Below are positions 1-10,646 of a DNA stretch of 64,000 nucleotides, piece after piece. Made by a program: the position numbers and the translations under genes. The stretch comes from Hypholoma sublateritium FD-334 SS-4 (Eukaryota; Basidiomycota; Agaricomycetes; Agaricales; Strophariaceae). The stretch's first letter is position 1. Each line of letters opens with the position of its first letter. Under the pieces are notes generated by a model, which ran no database searches, was not told the origin of the DNA, and worked only from the letters and a program-made list of their open reading frames with translations. The stretch lies in NCBI GenBank assembly GCA_000827495.1, contig KN817649.1, positions 39,609 to 103,608 on the forward strand, in the 5' to 3' direction.

Positions 1-357
1 AGGGAATGAGAAGTTAAAAATCCCTTCGTATGAATATAACCGTATTCTGAAACGGGATTTTGATGGTAATTTGGCTCCTCAAGGCGATATTTACCTTTCA
101 AGGCGGTTTTTGCAGCCGCGTAACTGACACGAACATGAAGAGGGTTTGACGGGCTCTACTAGACCTACAGGGAGTCTGGATATAATCCCCAAAGCCCATG
201 TACCAAATAAATCTCACTTTCCCCAATAATCAATTAGATGCCCACTGAGTGTGTGATCAATCTGCAATATGACTCACCTTCCAATATAAGAGCCACCGCT
301 CAGGCGTCTAAATAAACACATGAGTCACCCCGTTTATATCCAGCCTCTTTCCCGCGC
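1..357. other. no gene seen
   Basis: No open frame with recognisable family features. The last part is the presumed promoter and 5' leader of the acetyltransferase gene starting at 358. Confidence 0.5.
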
Positions 358-942
358 ATGGCCTCCCCAGCCTCTCTCATATCCATCTACCGCATCCCCA
401 GCCCTGCGCCGCTTGAGGACGTCATCAAATACAGCCAAATCCGCCTATCCACGCTAAAAACCAACCCCGAAGCCTTTTCCTCTACGTTCGAAGAGGCCGC
501 GCAGTATACTCAGCACCAGTGGAGCGAGCGCGTTAACACCGATGGGCGCACCACGCTCGCCGCGACTAGGGATGTCGACAAAGAGTGGCTCGGAACGCTG
601 TCACTCCTACACCCGCGCATGCTGCGGCCCATGACGGACGTGTTTCCGCGCATACCCCGCGTCGGCGATGCAATTGCGCAAGGCAAGATCGACCGATATC
701 TACTAGTTGGCATGTGGGTGCGCCCCAGTGCAAGGAAGACCGGGGTCGGGCAGAGGCTTATCAAGGCGGCGCTGGACATAATCAAGGATGAGGCGGGAGC
801 ACCGATCAAGATGGTTTTCCTAAAAGTGCATATGGGCAACACTGTGGCGCAGGGGCTATATTCCAAATTGGGTTTTGTGGAGGAGACGGACTACGAAGGC
901 GCAGGAAAGGGGCATACTACATGCATGACCATATCCTTATAA
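358..942 (+). CDS. GNAT-family N-acetyltransferase, copy 1
   Basis: Intronless 194-residue protein. The C-terminal half has the GNAT acetyl-CoA-binding signature (Arg-x-x-Gly-x-Gly in ARKTGVGQRLIKAA, about residues 125-138) followed by the usual beta strand and helix ending in LYSKLGF. GNAT enzymes move acetyl from acetyl-CoA to an amine; the substrate cannot be read here. It is closely related over its full length to the copy at 7769-8374, which fixes the start at MASP. The gene faces a decayed gene tail (1010-1228) tail-to-tail, the same arrangement as copy 2 and its neighbour, so this is one arm of an inverted duplication. Nothing disrupts the frame, so it is probably functional. Confidence 0.88.
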   Translation: MASPASLISIYRIPSPAPLEDVIKYSQIRLSTLKTNPEAFSSTFEEAAQYTQHQWSERVNTDGRTTLAATRDVDKEWLGTLSLLHPRMLRPMTDVFPRIPRVGDAIAQGKIDRYLLVGMWVRPSARKTGVGQRLIKAALDIIKDEAGAPIKMVFLKVHMGNTVAQGLYSKLGFVEETDYEGAGKGHTTCMTISL

Positions 943-1009
943 TTCGATAAAGCTGTCATAGTAATTAGATTCATGCATTCAGTCATTGCTGAGTTGGAGA
1001 TAGACACAT

Positions 1010-1228
1010 TCGACGCGAGTGTGCGTGCAGTCCGAGTCGACAACGGACGCGACTGGGCGGTGGTTCGCGCTCAGGGGCAGCAGGGGGCGCGACGCACCAG
1101 ATGTACTCCCCGCCGCCGAGACGTACCGCATCACCGCGCCCGCTAGGGTGCAGCTGCGTTCCGTGATCTCCGTCACGGTCATTGAAGACCTCCGAGCGCT
1201 TGTGCGCCGTGCAGGTGCGCACGCCTGA
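1010..1228 (-). pseudogene. decayed 3' fragment of the Ser/Pro-rich gene
   Basis: Read on the minus strand, this piece matches the last part of the gene at 4156-7603 (about 7060-7320). Shared blocks include KRSEVF, GTQLH and an Asn-His-Arg-Pro stretch, also visible at nucleotide level. Matching residues are spread over more than one frame and there is no start, so the fragment cannot encode the paralogue. It lies convergent to acetyltransferase copy 1, as the intact gene lies to copy 2. Confidence 0.8.
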
Positions 1229-1230
1229 TG

Positions 1231-4155
1231 TACGCCCGTGCACGCTGATAGACTTGGACTCCGTGTGTCGCGCTGCCTATCAGTAGCTAAAGACAGGTAG
1301 ATATTCATGGAAGTGCACAAGCAATACTTAGTAGGACAATTGTTTTTTGGAACATCTTCAAGGCAATGCGTAGTTTTCCGGCCAAATCCATTGATTGAAG
1401 ATAATTAATATAATTCGGAAACGCACGACGGGGCATGCCTTAGAGCTTTCCAGGAAGTGCTACTCGCAAACGCGCTCCTGCGGACTTCTGGATTGAGAGT
1501 CGGTAGAGGATAAGTATACATCGGAATTGTGATTCAATGATTGGCGGTAAATAGGGAGGGTACACCTATTCTATTTTTAGAAGCGTCTATCAATTCCGCT
1601 CGACATACCTACCTCCGGCTATGGCTCTTTAGATAAATTAAATACGGCTCGATGAAGCGGAAAAACGTCAGCCGCGGGAGTGCTGATGGGCTTGAATCCT
1701 CCCAGAGCACATACTACGTGCGACGGTCCAACATTTGCCCCATACTATAGCCAGCGTTGATCGATGGCCGCAGTGGTCCGGCGCACGATGTGGGCCTCCT
1801 TGCGCGTCTACAGTGGTTCGTGACATTGTTGCATGTACAGTCAGTGATTGATTTGCAAAGTTCAAAGAGGCAGGGAGACGGTGAGCATGTGCGCGCTAAA
1901 TGCGTTCAAGCTTGTAATATTCGACATCTGACCTGTGGTGTGCACGGGAAGAATGATGCATCATGGCCACTCGGGGGTGTCGGAGCTGCAGGTGAGATCT
2001 CGACATTCGCTGCTAAGTAGAAATTGTAATGGCCTGCACCGGACTGCGAAGATACTAACCGCGAGGCCCGCACTGCGTTGTGTAAATGCTGATTGGACAG
2101 GCCAGTGAAACATGGCTGCGGGCTTGTGGCACACATTCCGTTTGCCTATTTCGCGATGATTCTCTAGTCCATCGCAGATAATCAAAATGCCTGCGTCGCG
2201 CCTCTTGCCGTGGAGCACAAGAGCAACGTTACTAGGTAGCAGCTAGCAGACGCCGAGAGCAAGTGGCAGATAAAATCCAGGGTCGCCATTGCGCCGAACT
2301 GGCACCGGAGCAATCGCCTGCCAGTACGACTTAGGTAAGTACAACATAATTTTTAATTATCTCCTCTGGCGCTTAGCTTGCAATTCTATCTTCCAACTAC
2401 GCAAGCGCAGTCTGAGCAGAGGCTTTCAGAGGCTTTATTTCCAGGCGGTGTAGTTGACGCGTCGAGTGCAGTGCGCCTCGTCCCAAACCACGCTGATCCA
2501 CCTGTGATCTACTCTCGAGGGTGACATTTCGTTTTTCTGCCTGATCGCTGACACTGACAGCGGGTACTCAACAGGCGTAGCACTGGCATCTCATCCAATG
2601 TCATTGTCTACAGCAGATTGATCTCGCGCCTTGTTCCCGGATTATTTTTGTGGCCCTCCGCATGCAGAGAGTTTAAAAGTGGCTTCAGAAGCAGTGCTTT
2701 TAAATAAGTATGTGAGTATTGTTATCTAATATCTTTCACAGAAAATCCGGCGAACAATTCTCCGAAGAGAAGATCATGATTTCTGGCCTGGGGATGGTCC
2801 GTGGTGCCCGGGTGTACAGGTCAGACGCGTGCGGTTTGTATGCACCTCCATACTCTAAGTTTGACTGCACACCAGTGCATACCTCTGCAGGCGCTATTTA
2901 TGCCCCTCTACGTATGTCAGCAACTGTGTTATAGTATGCAGTAAGCTGGACATTGATGGGAGTGTCGAGCTGGAGGTCGTTCCTAGGCATCGCGTGTGTG
3001 ATAGATCATGATGTATTCTCATGCACGCAGATCATCCGGCGGTTGTGCGTGTCCATCGAAAACAGCAGCGGACTGCTTTGTATGTGTGAACTTGCATAGT
3101 TTGTCGCGTTTTAGCGAATTATAGGCGGGGCCCCGAGTGCGCCTGCTGTCGGGCGCACCGTGAGGTTCTATACATAAGCAGTCCGCTGCAGCCGTCAGTC
3201 CGACGCGGCGCGTTCTGGCGGGAGGCGCCAGGCGTTGATTCCATATTGAATGGGTCTAATTGTTGCCGTGGGGCAAGTATCCATCGCATCAGACCGTTGT
3301 AAGTCTTCGCGGAGGCTCGCCATGCTTCGCCCAGGAATGGAACCAGGTAGACCGTACGTAGAACCCAGCTCGAGAAGCCCAGCCGTCTTGTGCAGACCTT
3401 CGGAGGCGTCGGCTGGCGTCGGGGGCGTGTCGTTTTTGCATTTCATATACTAAAATTAGGCATCAATTCGCGAGCGGGACGAATGAAGCAGGGGCTAAGA
3501 GCGTTTCGAAAAAATACTTAGCGGGCGATAAAAATTTCTTGGACTGGGAATGAACGTACTTTTAGGACCAATGTATAAAGCCAAACTCCTATGTTTCCTC
3601 TAGTTAGTACTTCCTGCGGCGGTGTTTTGTTATCACGCCTGCCGCCACCGCTCTACGGGCCTAGTACAAAAATTAGCGATTTCTTCGGAATATACATGTC
3701 CTTTCGGAGGCGGAATCAGTCCAGGTTCGACGGCCAACGCTGTGGGTCGCTGGCGAGTGTAAAATACGAATGCGAGATGCGGCAGATTTTCGCAGAAAAT
3801 GCACAGAAATAGTAACTCGCACCGGGTGTTTGAGCCTTTGATGTGATGGCTACTCCTTGATGTGCGTTCATTAGCCTTATCAGTGTGGATATCGCAGCAA
3901 AAAGAACAACCCAAGGAGCATCCAGATGGGGAGATCAAGCCATCGAGATTGGCCAATTTGTAAGTGTCTCGTGAATGGATATCAAAAGAAATTGGTGTCG
4001 TTGATATCTACGTTGTTAAGCGCATCCGCCCGCCCTGCACCGACTTCTGCTTCCTGCCCCCATGCTCGCGACGCCGACATAGAGCAGCTCTACATTTCAC
4101 GTATATTGGTTTATATCTGGCCAGAGAAGATATCGAGGCGAGGGCGTCATAACGG
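1231..4155. other. 2.9 kb without a supported gene
   Basis: Only short open frames (up to about 114 codons) with no recognisable motif, splice-consistent chain or similarity to neighbours. It may hold regulatory DNA or decayed sequence; I cannot tell. The last few hundred bases are the presumed promoter of the gene at 4156. Confidence 0.4.
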
Positions 4156-7100
4156 ATGGCGCTGTCGGTCTCTGGCTTCCCCGAGGCGGCGCGTCAGTCA
4201 GGGTCCGCGACATTCAACAGTGAAGCAGACAGTGGGAGCCGGGATGGAGCAGGCCAGGCGACGGCAATGAGCAGTCCGCGCCTGCGCAGCTTGTTTGGTG
4301 GGGTTGGTGGGAACAACGTGGGCAGCAGCAACTTCGCCGCGGCACCGGTGGATGGCAGGGTGGAGGCGTCGTCATCAACGGCCGCGACGGGCCACTTGTA
4401 CGATGGTGACGGTGTTGTCACCCGCAGTGTGACGGCGCCGTCGTCGCCGGCGAGCGCAGTGGGTATTCTCTCGTTCTCCTCATCACTCGAGCCGCTATCG
4501 CATCAGACATACGACCTCGAATCACCGTTGGCCCGAGGATCGCCCACCCCCACCGGCAAACGTGTGCATCCTTTACCATCTCTACCGCGGAGGACGACGG
4601 CCTCGCCAGTGCGTCTTGGTCCGAGCTTGACACGCCTGGATATAGGTGCTGCAACGAGCAGGTCGCCCACGATGCCCATACCCAACAAATTACCGCCACC
4701 ATCTGTGGTCATCCAGGAATGGGCACCGAACCCCTCATCCGCGATAGCGAAACCCGAATCACGTTCTCTGCCAATGATACCTTCCCCAGATGAGAAAACG
4801 GGCTCTGTTTTACCCGTGAAACCGCCGGCAGGTTCGCCCAAACACGGAAATGAGTCCCATATGCAGGTTAGCGCCGTGGGTGGGCCCTCCCAGTCACCTG
4901 AAACCCATCTCAAACCGAAAACAACATCATCAGCACCATCTACACCCACCGCTTTCCAAATTGCCGAGTCCTCTGTCACAGAGACGTTATTTAAAAGTAC
5001 GCATATACGCTAAATTCTGACTAGGAATCATTCACTTAAAGTTGTTTTTCCAGACCACTCCTCGCGCTCCGAGCCTCTCACATTAACAGCTGTAATGACG
5101 TTCTCACCACGTATGTATCTGTCATCCTACGGGCTAGCCGCCTTACCGCGTATACGGACAGCTTACATTGTTCCCAGAGTCAACCAGAGTCATGAACGCT
5201 GTAGCAAGTAATGCCAGGCATGTCAACGCAGTCGCTGGTCCATCACAGCCGCGTGAAGCCTATCTGTCTACCAAGCCGTCAACGTTTTCCGGCTCTCAAT
5301 CATCGTCTAACCCGGCCCCAACATCCAAAGTCCTCATCACGCAGCCCCAGCCGAGGCGCTCGCACGCCCAGAGTCTAAGTATGCGCTATCAGCCCCTTGT
5401 AGCTGCTGACCAACCTCCGAAATCCTCAACTGTCGATTCAATGTCATCCGACGGACGTGCTTCGAACGTCCTGAGACCTCTCCCCCGTATACCACCCAAA
5501 GTGCCTCATTCGCTTCATACCTCCTCAGCAAGCATCATATTGCCTACGTTTACCACTTCATCCCGCCCCAGTGTCTCTATAGGATCCAATATAAAGCGCC
5601 CCCAGACAACAACTGGTATATTAATCGGCGCATCTGCAGTGCGGAGTGCTAGTGTACATGCAGCATCAGGGCTTTCGCGGTCACCGTTCGACAATGCCAC
5701 TCCGTATTGGGCCTCACGGCAACCGGACATCAACGCGTTACCAATTAGTTCACCGACGACGGCACCCAGGACAAGATCCCAGTCGCGCGGGCCGAGGCGA
5801 GACCGATCCATGGACTCGTACTACCCAACGACGTCGCCGGTAGGCTCGCGTATGCCGTCGCCGGCGGGTGGACGGCATTCTCGCACAAATTCTAGGACGG
5901 GCCCGCCGCGAACACTACCATCTCCCACGATACCGAATGTGCGCCCGGTCAGACACGCCGCGACGGTCGACTACCTCCCCCCAACGCCTGCTATTCCGGG
6001 TACGCTGGCGATGCAAATGCATGTCGCCGACGTGCCTCCCGAAGCCGGTGCTGACGACGTCTGGAGCCGGAGCTTGACGCGCTCGCAACCCCCGTCGCCG
6101 CGTACGGCGCCGCCGAAGCTACGCATGAAGCCTATCCCGCCCGCACCGCCGCCGTCGATGTCGTGGATCGTAACCTCCCACACACAGCCGCAGCCTGGCT
6201 CACAGAAGACGCCGCTCTCACCGACGCCCATCACCGCAGGCACCCTGGCGTCCACCGCGCGCTCGCCCGACACGACGCCGCCCACGAGCGCCGGGTCCGC
6301 GCTCCACGACGAGCGTGAGGACGCGTACTCCGTTGATGCCTACTCCGTGGACGCGCCGTTGCACTCGCATCCACTCGAGCCGCTGAGCGACACGGACTCG
6401 CTCGCGGCGCCGCCGATGACGCCCATCGACGTTTTCGTAGACGACATGGACGCATCGATGCTCTCGCGTAGCCCATCCCCGATCCGCTACGCGCGCCCGG
6501 ACTCGCGGGGCAACCTGAGTTCGGACGACGAAGGGCTCGGCGGCGGCGGCTCGACCGCGTCGGATGAGGAGGATGACGATGAGCGCGCGTCACCTGGTCT
6601 GCGCAGGCGGCGGCGGCAACTGCGGTCGTACAGGAAGAGCTACCGCCCGCGTGAAGGCGGCGAGCCACCGCATATCCCGTACCTGCGGCGCTCGCCGTCG
6701 CCCGCTACCATCTCGCGCGTGGAGAAGGAGCACGAGAAGGAGACGAAGAAGAAGCGGTCGTACTTCGGTTCTGTACCTACGACGCGCACGTCGTCGCCAG
6801 AGCGCATGTCGCGCTCGCGGCAGCCGCGCAAGCTTGCGAGCGCGGTGTCGCTCGCACTTGAGGAAGCGCGCAGCAAGGGCGCACAGGACGCAAGCGCATC
6901 ACCGAAGCGTGGCCGGCTGCCGGTACTGGAGGACGAGGTGCTCGACATCAAGCGCGCGTCGCCGCTGCGGCCAGATACCGACGACGCACCGGGCCCGGAA
7001 ACGGGCGGCTCGCAGACGTCGTCCGCGCGCTCGTCGGCTAAGTTCGGGTGGGTGAAGGCGATGGCACGCAAGCGCTCGGAGGTGTTCGACGACGGCGAGC

Positions 7101-7603
7101 GCGGCACGCAGCTGCACGCCCCCTCGCGCCTGAGCAGCGCCGGCGCCGCGCCGGTCGAGGTTGCGGGCACGGAGACGCCGTACATGTGGATCTCGGCGAC
7201 ACGGGACACCACTGGGGTGCCGCTCATCCCACCACCGCCGCCGCTGCGCGCGAACCACCGCCCCACCACGTCCGTTGATCTCGACGAGCCGCGCACTGCC
7301 GCGCACGCGTGGAGCACCTTCCGAACGGATGGGGAACTCGAGGCGTACGGCGCTGGATGCTTCCCTAGCGTGCCGCCCTCGCGCAGCACGCCCGCGTCGA
7401 GCATCTCCGTGCCCGGCTCCGCGTTCGCGGCGTTCGGGATCATTTCGCGGAATAGGAAGGGGCCGAAGCACGGAGCGGGGGACAGTGGGCACCCGCGCGG
7501 GACGGATGAGGGCGGATCTGATGGGACGCAGCACGATATGCGGAGTGGGGGCGCAGGCGTCAAGGAGACGACGTCGTGGTTTGGGGGGATATCCCAGGAT
7601 TGA
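4156..7603 (+). CDS. large Ser/Pro-rich, probably disordered protein
   Basis: Three exons, 4156-4996, 5054-5110 and 5178-7603, with introns of 57 and 67 nt; phases agree and give 1107 residues. The protein is dominated by Ser, Pro, Thr and Arg, with repeated SPS, PPP and RS runs. It has an acidic patch near the middle (DEEDDDE) followed by a basic stretch, a duplicated DAYSVDA, and many possible Ser-Pro phosphosites. I see no folded domain, signal peptide or membrane segment. Such proteins often act as scaffolds or cytoskeletal and nuclear adaptors, but no function is claimed. The 3' end faces acetyltransferase copy 2; a decayed copy of its tail lies at 1010-1228. The third exon is strongly GC-rich in its second half. 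Confidence 0.8.
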
Positions 7604-7768
7604 GGGGAGGGCGAGTATACCAAGCCGTGTTTCGGCTATCGCATTATATTTTTTGAATCCTTTTAATTTATACCTTTTTGCTTTAATTTCAGCGGTATGA
7701 GCGTTCGAGTCCACAACCCTAGATTATTGACCATTAGGCATGTACCAAGTAATTGCTATATCGTCAAG

Positions 7769-8374
7769 TCACACCAGAATAGTCATGGATGTGTGCCCCT
7801 CTTGAATCCCCTCGCAGTCCGTCTCCTCCAAAAATCCCAGTTTGGTATACAGTGTCTTCGCCGCGACGTTGTTCGTATACAGTTCGAGGAAAATCATCTT
7901 GCGCCCGGGTTCACCTGGCTCGGCCTTGACTAGGTCCAGCGCCGCCTTGATCATCATCTGAGCGACCCCCTTCCCCCGCGCGCTTGGGTGCACCCACACC
8001 CCAATCAGCAGATACCGGTCGATCTCGTTGCGCTCCACTTGATCGGCGACGCGTGGTATGTGCGGAAACACGTCCGTCATCGGCCGCAGCACGCGCGGGT
8101 GCAAGACCGACAGCGTTCCGAGCCACTCGTCATTGGCATCGCCAGCGGCGATAGCGGCGCTCCGCCGCGCCGCGAACGTTGTGCGCCCGTCGGCGTTGAC
8201 GCGCTCGTTCCATTGCTGAGGCGTGAATTTCGCAGCGTCTTCGAACGCGGCGAAGAAGGCCTCGGGGTTGGTTTTCAGCGTGGATAGGTGGATATGGGTG
8301 TATCTAACGACATCCTCGGGGGGCGCAGGGTAGGGGACGCGATATAGGGATATAGGGGCGTCTGGGGAGGCCAT
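7769..8374 (-). CDS. GNAT-family N-acetyltransferase, copy 2
   Basis: Intronless, 201 residues, with the acetyl-CoA-binding motif ARGKGVAQMMIKAA and the terminal block LYTKLGF. The frame is open upstream to 8488, but similarity to copy 1 (358-942) begins at the MASP methionine, so that start is chosen; a second methionine two codons earlier is also possible. It is convergent with the Ser/Pro-rich gene, only 165 nt between stops. Substrate unknown. Confidence 0.88.
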   Translation of the reverse strand: MASPDAPISLYRVPYPAPPEDVVRYTHIHLSTLKTNPEAFFAAFEDAAKFTPQQWNERVNADGRTTFAARRSAAIAAGDANDEWLGTLSVLHPRVLRPMTDVFPHIPRVADQVERNEIDRYLLIGVWVHPSARGKGVAQMMIKAALDLVKAEPGEPGRKMIFLELYTNNVAAKTLYTKLGFLEETDCEGIQEGHTSMTILV

Positions 8375-9081
8375 GCCCATATGCGCAAGAGGATAGTGTG
8401 AGAGGGGTGACCCAGGTTTTTTGAGGCCGCTTGTAGCGACTTTTATATTGCACGGTGAGTCATATGTCATACTGCAAATTGAGATCACGACCCGCTTTAC
8501 TCTACACTTGGCGCGGCGAGGCGCGCAATGGACAGGTGAACGGGAGGTTTTATTTATTTGAATCTTGAACTGTTTGAACTATTTTCAGACTGCCTCATTG
8601 GTATTAACAGCCATTTTATCTTCCTGTATGCACACATACTTTCTCGAGGGATTGCGATAAAAGAGCGGAATCAAAACCAACTAGCGGCGCCTTCCACTGT
8701 GATCGAAGGCAATTTCCATATTCTTTCTGCATCTAATTAGCAGAGGGTTACGTGCCGTGTAAGCATATGTGAATGCCTCCCAGTTCAAGGACTTGTAGAT
8801 ACGAGTTAAAAATTCTTTGTTAAATAGTTGTGTATAAATCTATTGCATTGTCCCACCCTCGATTCTCCCTATAAAGTGACCTCTGGCCAAAAACGCCAAG
8901 CTTTTCCTTGTTCTCGTGGCCTCCGAGGAATCCTCTGACGCCAGATAGCTTGTGCGCTGTAGAGATACCTCAAATGGATCATCGTTATGCCATCCCGCGT
9001 CCAAATACTGCTGTACTGCAGAAATTATTGACTTTGACTCCCAATAATAAGAGCTAGTGCGGTCGAGATCCGTGACGAGCT
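8375..9081. other. no gene seen
   Basis: AT-rich intergenic stretch. It includes the presumed promoter of acetyltransferase copy 2 (right side) and the region downstream of the broken F-box gene. No coding signal recognised. Confidence 0.4.
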
Positions 9082-10282
9082 TCAGTTTCCGGTGAATGCG
9101 AGTCCCGCTAGAACCACGCTCAAGCCACCCCCCACAGAGCCAATCACACTCAAGGAATTGGATGATAATTTCCTCAGTTGCTGGAGACGAGGTAATAGAC
9201 TCGCGAGAACGTGTTCAAAGTCCAAATCGATACGTTCAAATGCAAGTACCGAGGACAGACTTCTCTCGTCGGCGTCCATGTTTGGGCGCGGATGGCTCGT
9301 TATCATCCTGAGTGCGGAAAGGGCGGAGAAAATATACCCCTCAAACGAGAATGGATGAGCTGATTGACTGTAGACGACTAGCTGGAGAATAGAGGACAAG
9401 AGAATGCCGTCATCCAGAATGGGAGAATATGCGAGGATTACACTGGTCTAATCGAGGACTGCCATTTCAGAATTTCAGAATAGTTCGGATAGATATCCAA
9501 GTGTGACAATTGTCCCCAGGGAAATATTGGGAACTTATTGGAGAAAATGGTATCGCGCCAGTAGTAGATGGAAAGACATGAAAGACGGGGAGATGATGGG
9601 AACGCAGATACCGGAAGGTTTTGTTGTCTAAACGAGGGCTCATTGATTAATCTCGACTGAGATCAAGTAGGTTTGGAAATGGCGATGGATTCCTGTAAAT
9701 TATATCAAGAACTTTGCTTCCCACTTTCATGTTAAGACTGGGAACAGATTGAAAGAATGGACGACCAAAAAAGCCACAAATGTATCGTCGGGTAGCCGTT
9801 TCCATAGCCGTTTCCATATTGTTGCAGGTGGACGTATTGGGCAGCGCGTAGATGAAGTCCAAGGAGAGACAACAGATGCAGGTGTATCGCCAAGGTATGT
9901 TTCCCACCAGCAAACGAGATCAACAGTCTGAGGAAGAGTGGCTAATACGAGAGATGGGCCGCGTTGGCGTATAATACATAGGTTGAGCGTCATTGTTTTC
10001 CAAAGGGTCGTCATGCTCAGCGTTGAATGTCTCCAATTCTGACAGGTATGTGACAGGAGCACCAGTTCAAGAATGTTATCGCGTTTTTCCAGATTTCGCT
10101 TGTCATAAGAAGGACGTATATTGTATGTGAAAATTTCTAGCAGCATGTCGAAAGAGAGATTTTGGGCAGCTGATGGTAGTAACGTCAAAGCCTAAGTGTA
10201 TAAAATCGGGGCATTGTGATGAAAAAAAGCTGTGAAAATGTCTTGTACGGACCTGCTTGGATTTCTTTTCGAGCTTCGCCAT
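9082..10282 (-). pseudogene. F-box protein gene, probably broken
   Basis: A first exon (10253-10282) encoding MAKLEKKSKQ joins in phase, after a 60 nt intron, to an F-box-like start: LPSAAQNLSFDMLLEIF, then a SHTCQNWRHSTLS block typical of fungal F-box proteins (substrate adaptors of SCF ubiquitin ligases). Downstream, leucine-rich-repeat-like coding sequence continues (PWGQLSHLDIYP; SSVLAFERIDLDFEHVL) but jumps frame near 9725 and 9655 and meets a stop near 9450. I found no introns of normal length that repair these breaks, so a pseudogene is the best reading; sequencing errors are the alternative. Confidence 0.6.
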
Positions 10283-10646
10283 CTCCTCGAGGTAAAAAAA
10301 AATCCTTCATCATTGGAAGAGCGTCGTGTTCTGCTGTGAATTTATCGAACGCCTTTGAGCAACCTTTGAGCGCAATTTCAGTCAGGAGTTAATATCAAGG
10401 GATTTGAAGGAATAAGCCACTTGGTGCCCTTCAGAGCAATTGAGAGCTCGAAAGCAAATGCTTGATTAACGTTGCTTTTGTGCTCAGAGGTTTGGTTGAG
10501 ATGGTGTTGACTATCAAGCGCACCACATTTGTTGATGGAATGATGGGTGGCAGCGTGGTTGACAACGCCCATGGCGTCAAAGCCGCGCTTTAACTTCGCA
10601 TTCATCACCTTGAACAAGTTGCCTGATCTCACATTACCTTTGGATT
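10283..10646. other. divergent intergenic region
   Basis: Shared upstream region of the broken F-box gene (left) and the amidohydrolase (right). An 84-codon minus-strand frame inside it shows no family feature and is not called. Confidence 0.4.

Noticed and set aside
6640..7714. Long minus-strand and alternative-frame ORFs opposite the Ser/Pro-rich gene
   Set aside because: Shadows caused by high GC content; composition is low-complexity Arg/Pro/Ala and they conflict with the phased plus-strand model.
9622..9660. A 33 nt GT...AG stretch that would repair one frame break in the F-box gene
   Set aside because: Far shorter than other introns here (43-70 nt usual), and a second break would remain.
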